64,000 nt of DNA from Rahnella woolbedingensis (GTDB lineage: Bacteria; Pseudomonadota; Gammaproteobacteria; Enterobacterales; Enterobacteriaceae): contig NZ_RAHH01000002.1 of NCBI RefSeq assembly GCF_003602095.1, positions 124,001 to 188,000 of the forward strand, written 5' to 3'. The notes beneath the pieces were generated by a model. That model made no database searches and was not told the origin of the DNA. It saw only the letters and a program-made list of their open reading frames with translations. This document shows, one piece after another, positions 47,890-54,218 of the stretch (position 1 is its first letter; every line of letters starts with the position of its first letter). Both the position numbers and the translations under genes were made by a program.

Positions 47890-48177
47890 TTACTGAGCGT
47901 CATTTAGAACATCAGCCGTGCATTTTGCGCCAGTGGCGTGTTCGATAAATTCGCAAAGACTACGTGCAGCCTCTACTTTATCCGTGAATATTTTTGACGT
48001 GTGAATACCGGTAAGGCTGGCGAAGCAGTTCAAATGGCTGAGCTTAATCAGACGCATAGTCAGTTTTTCAACCTGCAAAATATTTAGCCGGTAGACGTAT
48101 CCTTTATCTTTAAACTTATGTAAAAACAAAACGCCGGTTGACGAGTTCCGGCGTTGGGTTAAATCGATAACTTCCAT
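47890..48177 (-). CDS. hypothetical protein at the end of the adhesin cluster
   Basis: 95 residues from the ATG at 48177, with AGGGAAG upstream. MEVIDLTQRRNSSTGVLFLH looks like a beta-hairpin start; two Cys lie at CEFIEHATGAKC. No signal peptide or membrane segment. I do not recognise it. It follows the 80-residue gene by 20 bp and so is probably the last gene of the adhesin-lipoprotein unit. No second copy is visible in the upstream duplicate. Confidence 0.55.
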   Translation of the reverse strand: MEVIDLTQRRNSSTGVLFLHKFKDKGYVYRLNILQVEKLTMRLIKLSHLNCFASLTGIHTSKIFTDKVEAARSLCEFIEHATGAKCTADVLNDAQ

Positions 48178-48197
48178 CAATGCCTGAACTTCCCTTT

Positions 48198-48440
48198 TTA
48201 ATTAGTATCAGCCGCTTTGCTTCCATCCCTTTCCCAGCTCACCAGAACCGAAACTTCATCGGGTTGCCCGATAAATTTACTGAGGGTAGCGGTATGTCCA
48301 TCTTTCATCATGACTGATACGGCAACGCCAGTGATGCCATGATCCAGAGGGGTTTCTTCGACGCGTTGCAGCATTTTCAGGCAAGTAAATTGCTGTTCCG
48401 GTGGCAAATGTTTGAACTGATCCGTGTGGCGCTTTTTCAT
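48198..48440 (-). CDS. small hypothetical protein, intact copy
   Basis: 80 residues, no signal peptide: MKKRHTDQFKHLPPEQQFTC, then GITGVAVSVMMKDGHTATLS and a Trp near the end. Its ATG overlaps the lipoprotein stop by four bases (ATGA), so it is translated with the lipoprotein. A decayed, frameshifted copy follows the second lipoprotein (50530-50765). That shows the whole set was duplicated and that this small gene was part of the unit. Function unknown. Confidence 0.65.
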   Translation of the reverse strand: MKKRHTDQFKHLPPEQQFTCLKMLQRVEETPLDHGITGVAVSVMMKDGHTATLSKFIGQPDEVSVLVSWERDGSKAADTN

Positions 48441-48853
48441 ATTGGCGTCCTGCCGTAAATCTGGCCGTCACGCATTAACACCAGCTTATGAGTGCGCTTG
48501 TAATAAATCGCTGTGAAAATACCTTTGCGATAGACCTGAGCATCCGCGTTATCTTCATCAAGGTATGCTGCAGTCCCTTCGATATATCCTTGCTTGTCAG
48601 CGGGAAAGATTTTGATATCTATCCCCTTAATGCGGGCATGCACAATTTTCTTGGTAGCCTGGGCATACTGCGCCGAGGCGTTTTCCATCGCCTGTTTTAG
48701 CGCGGCACTCTGAATTGCCGTCTGGCGGTTTTGGTCAGCCATATAACAGGTGTCTTTAGATATGCCTTGTGACTGGCAGTCCGCCATTCTTGAGGCCTGA
48801 GTGGAGCAGCCTGCGAGCAGGGTGATGGCGGCAAAAACCAAGATTTTTTTCAT
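48437..48853 (-). CDS. small lipoprotein, copy A, encoded after adhesin 1
   Basis: 138 residues. The signal ends LLAGC, with lipid Cys16, followed by STQASRMADCQSQGISKDTC. A helical segment (about 45-70) leads to a compact domain (IKIFPADKQGYIEGTAAYLD, then RKGIFTAIYYKRTHKLVLMR). Almost identical to copy B at 50762-51178. It lies 50 bp after adhesin 1, behind a small GC hairpin. An accessory role for a trimeric autotransporter (as small lipoproteins such as SadB have for SadA) is a reasonable guess, not shown by the sequence. Confidence 0.75.
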   Translation of the reverse strand: MKKILVFAAITLLAGCSTQASRMADCQSQGISKDTCYMADQNRQTAIQSAALKQAMENASAQYAQATKKIVHARIKGIDIKIFPADKQGYIEGTAAYLDEDNADAQVYRKGIFTAIYYKRTHKLVLMRDGQIYGRTPI

Positions 48854-48878
48854 TTAGATTTACCTCGAACAGAAGGAT

Positions 48879-48895
48879 GGGGGGACGACTCCCCC
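48879..48895 (-). terminator. attenuator-like hairpin between adhesin 1 and lipoprotein A
   Basis: GGGGG and CCCCC arms around GACGACT, just after the adhesin stop on the minus strand. No T-run. The equivalent hairpin downstream of adhesin 2 is longer. Confidence 0.4.
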
Positions 48896-48902
48896 GATTA
48901 TT

Positions 48903-50426
48903 TTACCAGCCGACACTCATGCCAGCGCCGTAGCCAAAGTTACTTTGTGAATCGTTGGAGACCGACATTTTCACGATGGTAGAACGGCCTGCATGGAATG
49001 ACGCGCCGACGGAAATTGCATTCTGTGAATCGTAGCCACCGACACCGGCACCGATAGCGAACTGCTGAGATTCCTGAACCTGAGGGATGTTGGCCTGAGC
49101 CATGGCAGAAGCCGAACCGGCCGCCGCTTCTTTCTTGTTGCCATCCACTTCAGATTTCAGATCGTTGAATTTCTTGTTTGTGTAGTCATTTGCCTGACTC
49201 AGGGTTTGTGCATCTGCAACTGCGCGGCTGTGAGATTCAGCCAGAACTTCTGCGTGGTTTTGCTCGGCTTCGGCATTGAGAGCCGCGACCTGCTGGTCGT
49301 AATAGGCGGAGCGGACGACTTTTTTGGCAACGGTCTTTTGAGCAGAAGTTGAAGCGTTTCCTGCCGGAATTGTATTCGCTGGTTCGTCATCAGAAGCATT
49401 TGTAGCAGGTGGAGTTGGCACGGGAACACCGGTCGGATCGTTGTGCTGATAAGCCGCGACTTCAGCCACGTGTTGCTGCAAAGCCACCTGCTGAGCGGTA
49501 GCAGACTCGGCCGTGTTGTGATTGCCGTCGAGGTGAGTTGCTTCGCCAATCTGATGCGTTGGAACACCGGTCGGATCGTTGTGCTGATAAGCCGCGACTT
49601 CAGCCACGTGTTTCTGCAAAGCGGCCTGCTTAGCGGCAATGGAATCTGCCATGTTGTGATTGCCGTCGAAGTGAGTTGCTTCGCCAATCTGATGCGTTGG
49701 AACACCGGTAGGATCGTTGTGCTGATAAGCCGCGACTTCAGCCACGTGTTGCTGCAAAGCGACCTGCTGAGCGGTAGCAGACTCGGCCGTGTTGTGATTG
49801 CCGTCGAGGTGAGTTGCTTCGCCAATCTGATGCGTTGGAACACCGGTTGGATCGTTGTGCTGATAAGCCGCGACTTCCGCCACATGTTGCTGCAAAGCGG
49901 CCTGCTGAGCGGCAACAGACTCGGTCGTGTTGTGATTGCCGTCGAGATGAGTTGCTTCACTAATCTGATACGTAGGAACACCGGTCGGATCGTTTTTAAC
50001 AAGGGTTGGCTTTGCGGTAATAAGACTTGTCATCGGCATAGTGGCATTACCGGTGATGGCGGTCTGCATTCTTGCGGCGGGATCAAAAACAGGCAGCAGA
50101 ACGTTTTTAGAACCATCCCAATAGGTATTTGTGTTCAGATAGTCTGAAACTTGCTGCAGATTGTCTTTTCTCAGGATCTCATTCTGTTTATCAACAGGGA
50201 TCCAGGGATAGTTTGCAAAGTAAGCTCTTGCTGCATCCAGGCCAGTTCCGGAAAGCTGTGCATGAACAGGCGAAATAGCGCATAACGCAATCGAGATACC
50301 CAGCCAGATACGCAGAATTTTACTTCTTTGAGCCTTGAAATCACCCATCTTTTCCGATGTGATCTTCGTTTCTGGTTCGTTTGCCGTAATGTTTTTAATG
50401 TTGTTCTTAGCGACCTGCAGGTTCAT
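48903..50426 (-). CDS. YadA-like trimeric autotransporter adhesin 1 with 46-residue repeats
   Basis: 507 residues from the ATG at 50426, chosen because the leader TCGGAAAAAA-NNC-ATGAA is shared with adhesin 2; the frame runs upstream to 50627, but only through a pseudogene remnant. A long signal region ends LGISIALCAISPVHA. A head of about 90 residues precedes four tandem 46-residue repeats (NDPTGVPTHQIGEATHLDGN start). Then come a Pro/Ala linker, a coiled-coil stalk (NKKFNDLKSEVDGNKKEA), and a C-terminal YadA anchor of four strands ending GAGMSVGW. The trimer would be displayed on the outer membrane. Function inferred from anchor homology. Confidence 0.82.
   Translation of the reverse strand: MNLQVAKNNIKNITANEPETKITSEKMGDFKAQRSKILRIWLGISIALCAISPVHAQLSGTGLDAARAYFANYPWIPVDKQNEILRKDNLQQVSDYLNTNTYWDGSKNVLLPVFDPAARMQTAITGNATMPMTSLITAKPTLVKNDPTGVPTYQISEATHLDGNHNTTESVAAQQAALQQHVAEVAAYQHNDPTGVPTHQIGEATHLDGNHNTAESATAQQVALQQHVAEVAAYQHNDPTGVPTHQIGEATHFDGNHNMADSIAAKQAALQKHVAEVAAYQHNDPTGVPTHQIGEATHLDGNHNTAESATAQQVALQQHVAEVAAYQHNDPTGVPVPTPPATNASDDEPANTIPAGNASTSAQKTVAKKVVRSAYYDQQVAALNAEAEQNHAEVLAESHSRAVADAQTLSQANDYTNKKFNDLKSEVDGNKKEAAAGSASAMAQANIPQVQESQQFAIGAGVGGYDSQNAISVGASFHAGRSTIVKMSVSNDSQSNFGYGAGMSVGW
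49443..49994 (-). repeat. four tandem 138-bp repeats in adhesin 1
   Basis: Four copies of a 46-codon unit beginning NDPTGVP and ending HVAEVAAYQH, plus the first seven residues of a fifth. Copies 2 and 4 are identical at protein level; copies 1 and 3 differ at several sites. The unit is a multiple of three, so other frames stay open across it. Confidence 0.9.
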
Positions 50427-50529
50427 GTATTTTTTCCGACCGTAAATAAGTAGCTGATAAATATGTTCTGAGGTGCCTATAACCATCCGATTTTCTTGAG
50501 ACATCCTTCCCGGCTTTGGAGTTATAAGC

Positions 50530-50765
50530 ACAGCTGTATCTTTGTTTTTTCTTTTTATCCCAACTAAGTAGCACGGAAACTTTATCGGGTTACCTGAGAA
50601 ATTTACTGAGTGAGGCGGTGTGTCCATCTTTCATCATGACTTGAATTCATTAGTCGGTAATCCATTGATTCGTAGGGATTGAATCCATGCACCGCAACAT
50701 TTCCAGGCAGGTAAACTGTTGCTCCGGCGGCATATGTTTGAACTGATCGGTATGGCGTTTTTCAT
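50530..50765 (-). pseudogene. frameshifted remnant of the 80-residue gene (second copy)
   Basis: The region reads like the intact gene at 48198-48440: start ATGAAAAA, then CGCCATACCGATCAGTTCAA. One G is missing after ATGAAAAA, so the frame is lost at codon 3. In the shifted frame RHTDQFKHMPPEQQFTCLEM is readable and then hits a stop. Further on, ATGATGAAAGATGGACA and TCAGTAAATTTCTC continue the match. The start still overlaps the lipoprotein B stop (ATGA). Confidence 0.75.
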
Positions 50766-51178
50766 ATTGGCGTCCTGCCGTAAATCTGGCCGTCACGCAT
50801 TAACACCAGCTTATGAGTGCGCTTGTAATAAATCGCTGTGAAAATACCTTTGCGATAGACCTGAGCATCCGCGTTATCTTCATCAAGGTATGCTGCAGTC
50901 CCTTCGATATATCCTTGCTTGTCAGCGGGAAAGATTTTGATATCTATCCCCTTAATGCGGGCATGCACTATTTTTTTGGTAGCCTGGGCATACTGCGCCG
51001 AGGCGTTTTCCATCGCCTGTTTTAGCGCGGCACTCTGAATTGCCGTCTGGCGGTTTTGTTCAGCCATATAACAGGTGTCTTTAGATATGCCCTGCGACTG
51101 GCAATCCGACATTCTGGAGGCCTGGGTGGAGCAGCCTGAAAGGACGATCAGGGCAGCAATGACTAAAAGTTTTTTCAT
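50762..51178 (-). CDS. small lipoprotein, copy B, encoded after adhesin 2
   Basis: 138 residues, LLVIAALIVLSGCSTQAS signal with lipid Cys16; the mature part differs from copy A at only a few residues (for example Glu in MAEQNRQTAIQ where copy A has Asp). Same position relative to adhesin 2 as copy A to adhesin 1, 53 bp after the adhesin stop. The signal peptide has diverged more than the mature protein, which suggests selection or gene conversion on the mature part. Confidence 0.75.
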   Translation of the reverse strand: MKKLLVIAALIVLSGCSTQASRMSDCQSQGISKDTCYMAEQNRQTAIQSAALKQAMENASAQYAQATKKIVHARIKGIDIKIFPADKQGYIEGTAAYLDEDNADAQVYRKGIFTAIYYKRTHKLVLMRDGQIYGRTPI

Positions 51179-51202
51179 TTTGTTTTACCTCGAACAGAAG
51201 GA

Positions 51203-51223
51203 TGGGGGGACGAACCCCCCCCC
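51203..51223 (-). terminator. GC hairpin with a 9-C run between adhesin 2 and lipoprotein B
   Basis: GGGGGG, ACGAA and a run of nine C form a hairpin directly after the adhesin 2 stop (minus strand). Three bases longer than its counterpart at 48879-48895. The homopolymer could slip. Confidence 0.4.
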
Positions 51224-51230
51224 GATTATT

Positions 51231-52979
51231 TTACCAGCCGACACTCACGCCAGCGCCGTAGCCAAAGTTGTTTTGTGTATCGTCAGAGACAGACATTTTC
51301 ACGATGGTAGAACGGCCTGCATGGAATGAAGCGCCGACGGACATCGCATTCTGTGAATCGTAGCCACCGACACCGGCACCGATAGCGAACTGCTGAGATT
51401 CCTGAACCTGAGGGATGTTGGCCTGAGCCATGGCAGAAGCCGAACCGGCCGCCGCTTCTTTCTTGTTGCCATCCACTTCAGATTTCAGATCGTTGAATTT
51501 CTTATTGGTGTAGTCATTCGCCTGATTCAGCGTATTCGCATCACCCACCGCACGACTATGAGATTCGGCCAGAACTTCTGCATGATTTTCTTCAGCTTCG
51601 GCATTCAGGGTCGCAACCTGTTGGTCGTAATAAGCAGAACGAACTTCTTGCTTGACCGGCGGTTGTTGAGCCGGTGTTGAAGTCAGTTGTTGTATTGTCT
51701 GGTCGCCTGGAGTTGCGGTTAATTTACCAGGAACTGCCTGATTAAGCGGTTGAGGTATCAACTGGGGCGTCTGCGACACGACTGGCACTGGTACAGCCTG
51801 AGGGCGCGGTGGTGTTGCCTGCGGAGTCGCTTGTGGCGTCAGCTGTACGACCGGGGCAGGAGTAGCTTGCAAACGCTGAGGTGTTGCCTGCGGAACAGCC
51901 TGCGGCGTCAGCTGTGTATTACGAACTGGCGTAGCCTGAAGGCGTTGCGGCGTGGCCTGTGGAACAGCCTGCGGTGTCAGTTGTGTATTACGAACTGGCG
52001 TAGCCTGAAGGCGTTGTGGTGTTGCCTGTGGGGTAGCCTGCGGTGTCAGTTGCGTAATACGAACTGGCGTGGACTGGGGACGCTGCGGTGTTGCCTGCGG
52101 AACAGCCTGCGGTGTCAGTTGTGTATTACGAACTGGCGTAGCCTGAAGACGTTGCGGCGTGGCCTGTGGGGTAGCCTGCGGTGTCAGTTGCGTAATCCGA
52201 ACTGGCGTGGACTGGAGACGCTGAGGTGTTGCCTGCGGAACCGCCTGCGGCGTCAGCTGTGTATTACGAACTGGCGTGGACTGGAGGCGTTGCGGCGTGG
52301 CCTGCGGAACAGCCTGTGGCGTCAGTTGTGTATTACGAACTGGCGTAGCCTGAAGACGTTGCGGCGTGGCCTGTGGAACAGCCTGTGGTGTCAGTTGCGT
52401 ATTACGAACTGGCGTGGACTGGAGACGCTGCGGCGTGGCCTGTGGAACAGCCTGTGGTGTCAGTTGTGTATTACGAACCGGTGTGGACTGAAGACGTTGC
52501 GGAGTAGCCTGTGGAACCGCCTGCGGTGTCAGTTGCGTAATCCGAACTGGCGTAACCTGAAGGCGTTGTGGTGTTGCTTGCGGAGTCACCTGCGGCGCAA
52601 CTGGAATGCGTTGCGGTGTTGCCTGAGGCGTGGCCTGCGGTGCAAGGACTGGGTCCGGGTGAACCAGATATAAACCATCAGTCTTTAACCATGGGTAAGC
52701 CGCGATAATATTATCCTGGCTGGCAGGATCCAGATTATTGAAATAGTTGATGGCCTGAGGTGAATTTATACCCTCATGTGCAAGTAAATCTTTGTAGTCA
52801 TTAGCCGTATCAGCATGAGCTGCGGAGGCTGCGGTCATTCCGATCACAACACCTGCTAACACCCTGCGTACCGTCGAAGCCGACACTCCAAAAAAGCGCG
52901 CTATTTCCGTTTTGTTTATATTCCCTGCTGTATAAGCAGCGATGATTTGTGCGTTGCGTTCTGTGGTTTGGGAGTTCAT
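51231..52979 (-). CDS. YadA-like trimeric autotransporter adhesin 2 with N-terminal helix-turn-helix and Pro/Gln repeats
   Basis: 582 residues. Residues about 5-40 read as a resolvase-type HTH: AQIIAAYTAGNINKTEIARF, then GVSASTVRRVL. The second helix runs straight into a signal-like hydrophobic stretch, LAGVVIGMTAASAAHA. After an 80-residue head come eleven 23-residue repeats (ATPQRLQSTPVRNTQLTPQ core), a linker, a short coiled coil and the YadA anchor, nearly identical to adhesin 1. The SD is weak (GGAAAAAA), but the leader is shared with adhesin 1. It is divergent from a small putative HTH protein, with a CRP-type site between them. Confidence 0.8.
   Translation of the reverse strand: MNSQTTERNAQIIAAYTAGNINKTEIARFFGVSASTVRRVLAGVVIGMTAASAAHADTANDYKDLLAHEGINSPQAINYFNNLDPASQDNIIAAYPWLKTDGLYLVHPDPVLAPQATPQATPQRIPVAPQVTPQATPQRLQVTPVRITQLTPQAVPQATPQRLQSTPVRNTQLTPQAVPQATPQRLQSTPVRNTQLTPQAVPQATPQRLQATPVRNTQLTPQAVPQATPQRLQSTPVRNTQLTPQAVPQATPQRLQSTPVRITQLTPQATPQATPQRLQATPVRNTQLTPQAVPQATPQRPQSTPVRITQLTPQATPQATPQRLQATPVRNTQLTPQAVPQATPQRLQATPVRNTQLTPQAVPQATPQRLQATPAPVVQLTPQATPQATPPRPQAVPVPVVSQTPQLIPQPLNQAVPGKLTATPGDQTIQQLTSTPAQQPPVKQEVRSAYYDQQVATLNAEAEENHAEVLAESHSRAVGDANTLNQANDYTNKKFNDLKSEVDGNKKEAAAGSASAMAQANIPQVQESQQFAIGAGVGGYDSQNAMSVGASFHAGRSTIVKMSVSDDTQNNFGYGAGVSVGW
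51819..52577 (-). repeat. eleven tandem 69-bp repeats in adhesin 2
   Basis: Eleven 23-codon units, consensus ATPQRLQ(S/A)TPVRNTQ with LTPQAVPQ after it, plus a diverged twelfth. Variation is mainly at Ser/Ala, Asn/Ile and Val/Thr positions. Low-complexity Pro/Gln/Thr sequence probably forms an extended stalk. Confidence 0.9.
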
Positions 52980-53074
52980 GAGTTTTTTCCGACATTGAAA
53001 TAAGTATCTGTTAGCGACAAATAAGAAGCGTTATCAGCACGCTATTCTTGTCTCTTTTCGAAAAGCATACATGC

Positions 53075-53104
53075 GGTGAATGTGACTTGCTTCACGTATT
53101 CACC
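53075..53104. promoter_or_regulatory. CRP-type site within a 30-bp dyad
   Basis: TGTGA-CTTGCT-TCACG (53081-53096) fits the CRP consensus TGTGA-N6-TCACA with one mismatch. Longer arms GGTGAAT (53075-53081) and ATTCACC (53098-53104) extend the symmetry. Confidence 0.65.
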
Positions 53105-53110
53105 TGGCGT

Positions 53111-53124
53111 TTGACTTATGTCAA
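53111..53124. promoter_or_regulatory. FNR-like palindrome next to the CRP-type site
   Basis: TTGAC-TTAT-GTCAA is a perfect dyad that differs from the FNR consensus TTGAT-N4-ATCAA at the two inner positions. FNR, or another dyad-binding regulator, could use it. Confidence 0.4.
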
Positions 53125-53309
53125 TTAATGTAAAGTTATTGCGCTACATGAATTAGTTTCATTTAGAGCGCTTATTTGTATCTATTCGACACGATTTCGA
53201 GTGTCTGATGTGTAAAAAACTAGGAGTTTTCGTAGCCAATAGCGACAGGATGAAATATCTAGGAGATTCTTGTACAATGTGCAGGGTTATAGGAATGGGA
53301 GTTAAGTGA

Positions 53310-53636
53310 ATGGCAGATAACGCAAATGAATTCCTGGACTATGTCCGTAGGCTGGATATCGATCAGCCCGCGTTGTGTATCCTGTTAGGACTGCCACGCA
53401 GCACCTTGAATAAGTGGATTAATGGCACTGTGACGCAAATCCCTCAGGTGGCGGTAACCGCTATCAGAATGTTGTGGTTTATGCGTGAGAGTGATGAAAA
53501 ACTGTTTGAGAAGTGGGCGATAGTGCAGGATTTTGGTGTGACGGCGGATTATGCGGCTAATGATAAGGCCCAGCTCTTTCTGCAGACCATTAAGCGTGAG
53601 CCAAGTTCTCCAATTAAAAAAATACTGACCAAATAA
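53310..53636 (+). CDS. small putative HTH DNA-binding protein divergent from adhesin 2
   Basis: 108 residues, SD GGGAG at a good distance from the ATG. PALCILLGLPRSTLNKWING reads as an HTH (helix, turn, recognition helix with Ser-Thr-Leu-Asn-Lys-Trp), followed by a helical segment and a charged tail. No signal or membrane segment. I do not know the family. Its position, divergent from adhesin 2, suggests it regulates the adhesin unit. It ends before a strong shared terminator. Confidence 0.65.
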   Translation: MADNANEFLDYVRRLDIDQPALCILLGLPRSTLNKWINGTVTQIPQVAVTAIRMLWFMRESDEKLFEKWAIVQDFGVTADYAANDKAQLFLQTIKREPSSPIKKILTK

Positions 53637-53673
53637 GGTTGCCTTCCGGTGATTTACCGGCTCAAAAGGCCAT

Positions 53674-53714
53674 AAAAAAAGGCGATTTCACCGTAAGGTA
53701 AATCGCCTTTTTTA
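53674..53714. terminator. bidirectional terminator between the small putative HTH gene and the EthD-like gene
   Basis: AAAAAAAGGCGATTT and AAATCGCCTTTTTTT form a long stem around CACCGTAAGGT, with A-run and T-run on both sides. Confidence 0.9.
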
Positions 53715-53757
53715 CATATTTCAGGCGCTGAAAGTTTAACTGCTATAGCAGAAAAAA

Positions 53758-54060
53758 TCAGACAACGACGTCAAAAATCATCTTAACCGGCTCGATATTG
53801 GTGAAGTTTGCTACATCCGCAACAAAGTCTTCCACGTTCCCTTCCATGCCTTTCTGGAAATCTTCCATTGACTGACAATAGATGTGACACGCAGCGATGA
53901 AAGGGGTGTCAGCAGACGCTCCCTGCTGGATTTTGTCGATGGAGTAAGAATGACAATATTCCCCCATGCGGCTTTTGATCAGTGGCAGATGGACCTCACG
54001 ATAGTAATCGTGATCAAAGTTGCCGTTTTCGATATTTGGATAGAACACGCTGTATTTAAT
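53758..54060 (-). CDS. EthD-domain protein (dimeric ferredoxin-like fold)
   Basis: 100 residues if started at the TTG at 54060 (IKYSVFYPNIENGNFDHDYY), the usual EthD start, with AAAAAGG upstream; an ATG at 54099 would add 13 residues and lacks a clear SD. DHDYYREVHLPLIKSRMG is the hallmark His-containing loop. Members are small stress- or degradation-linked proteins; no specific role can be assigned. Single gene between a terminator and the divergent antiporter. Confidence 0.75.
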   Translation of the reverse strand: MKYSVFYPNIENGNFDHDYYREVHLPLIKSRMGEYCHSYSIDKIQQGASADTPFIAACHIYCQSMEDFQKGMEGNVEDFVADVANFTNIEPVKMIFDVVV

Positions 54061-54218
54061 CAATTTTTCTGCAACCTTTTTCCGAGAATAAAAAATCATT
54101 TTAACGTATGGGTAACAGACGCGCCGTGCGATTTGTGCCCGTTGCTCTTTATCCGAAAAATTATCCGGCTGAGCACATGTACTAAGCTTAAAAGATTGAT
54201 AGTTAATATGGGTTAAGC

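Larger units (their letters stand above)
48437..49310. repeat. direct repeat, proximal copy (partner 50762-51638)
   Basis: Lipoprotein A, the hairpin and the last 125-135 codons of adhesin 1 match lipoprotein B and the end of adhesin 2 at about 2.33 kb distance, almost base for base in the anchor region. Recombination between them would remove one adhesin body. Confidence 0.75.
50762..51638. repeat. direct repeat, distal copy (partner 48437-49310)
   Basis: See the partner. The three-base length difference comes from the C-run in the hairpin between adhesin and lipoprotein. Confidence 0.75.
52980..53309. promoter_or_regulatory. divergent regulatory region of adhesin 2 and the small putative HTH protein
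   Basis: 330 bp, AT-rich, no gene. It holds the CRP-type site and the TTGAC-N4-GTCAA dyad listed separately. The 28 bp before adhesin 2 (ACTTATTT...GTCGGAAAAAA) recur before adhesin 1 (50427-50454). Confidence 0.6.

Noticed and set aside
49199-50002. 267-residue minus-strand frame inside adhesin 1
   Set aside because: Out-of-frame reading of the same repeats; no signal, no SD, no family features.
49443-50147. Long open frame on the plus strand across the adhesin 1 repeats
   Set aside because: The 138-bp unit is a multiple of three, so any frame without a stop in one unit stays open. It is the antisense of a gene with a YadA anchor and has no SD.
50427-50627. N-terminal extension of adhesin 1
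   Set aside because: It reads through the frameshifted small-gene remnant; the leader shared with adhesin 2 places the start at 50426.
49443-52577. CRISPR-like array
   Set aside because: The repeats are contiguous, coding and lack spacers.
51750-52673. 307-residue plus-strand frame rich in Leu/Arg/Cys across the adhesin 2 repeats
   Set aside because: Same artefact from the 69-bp repeats; composition is non-protein-like.
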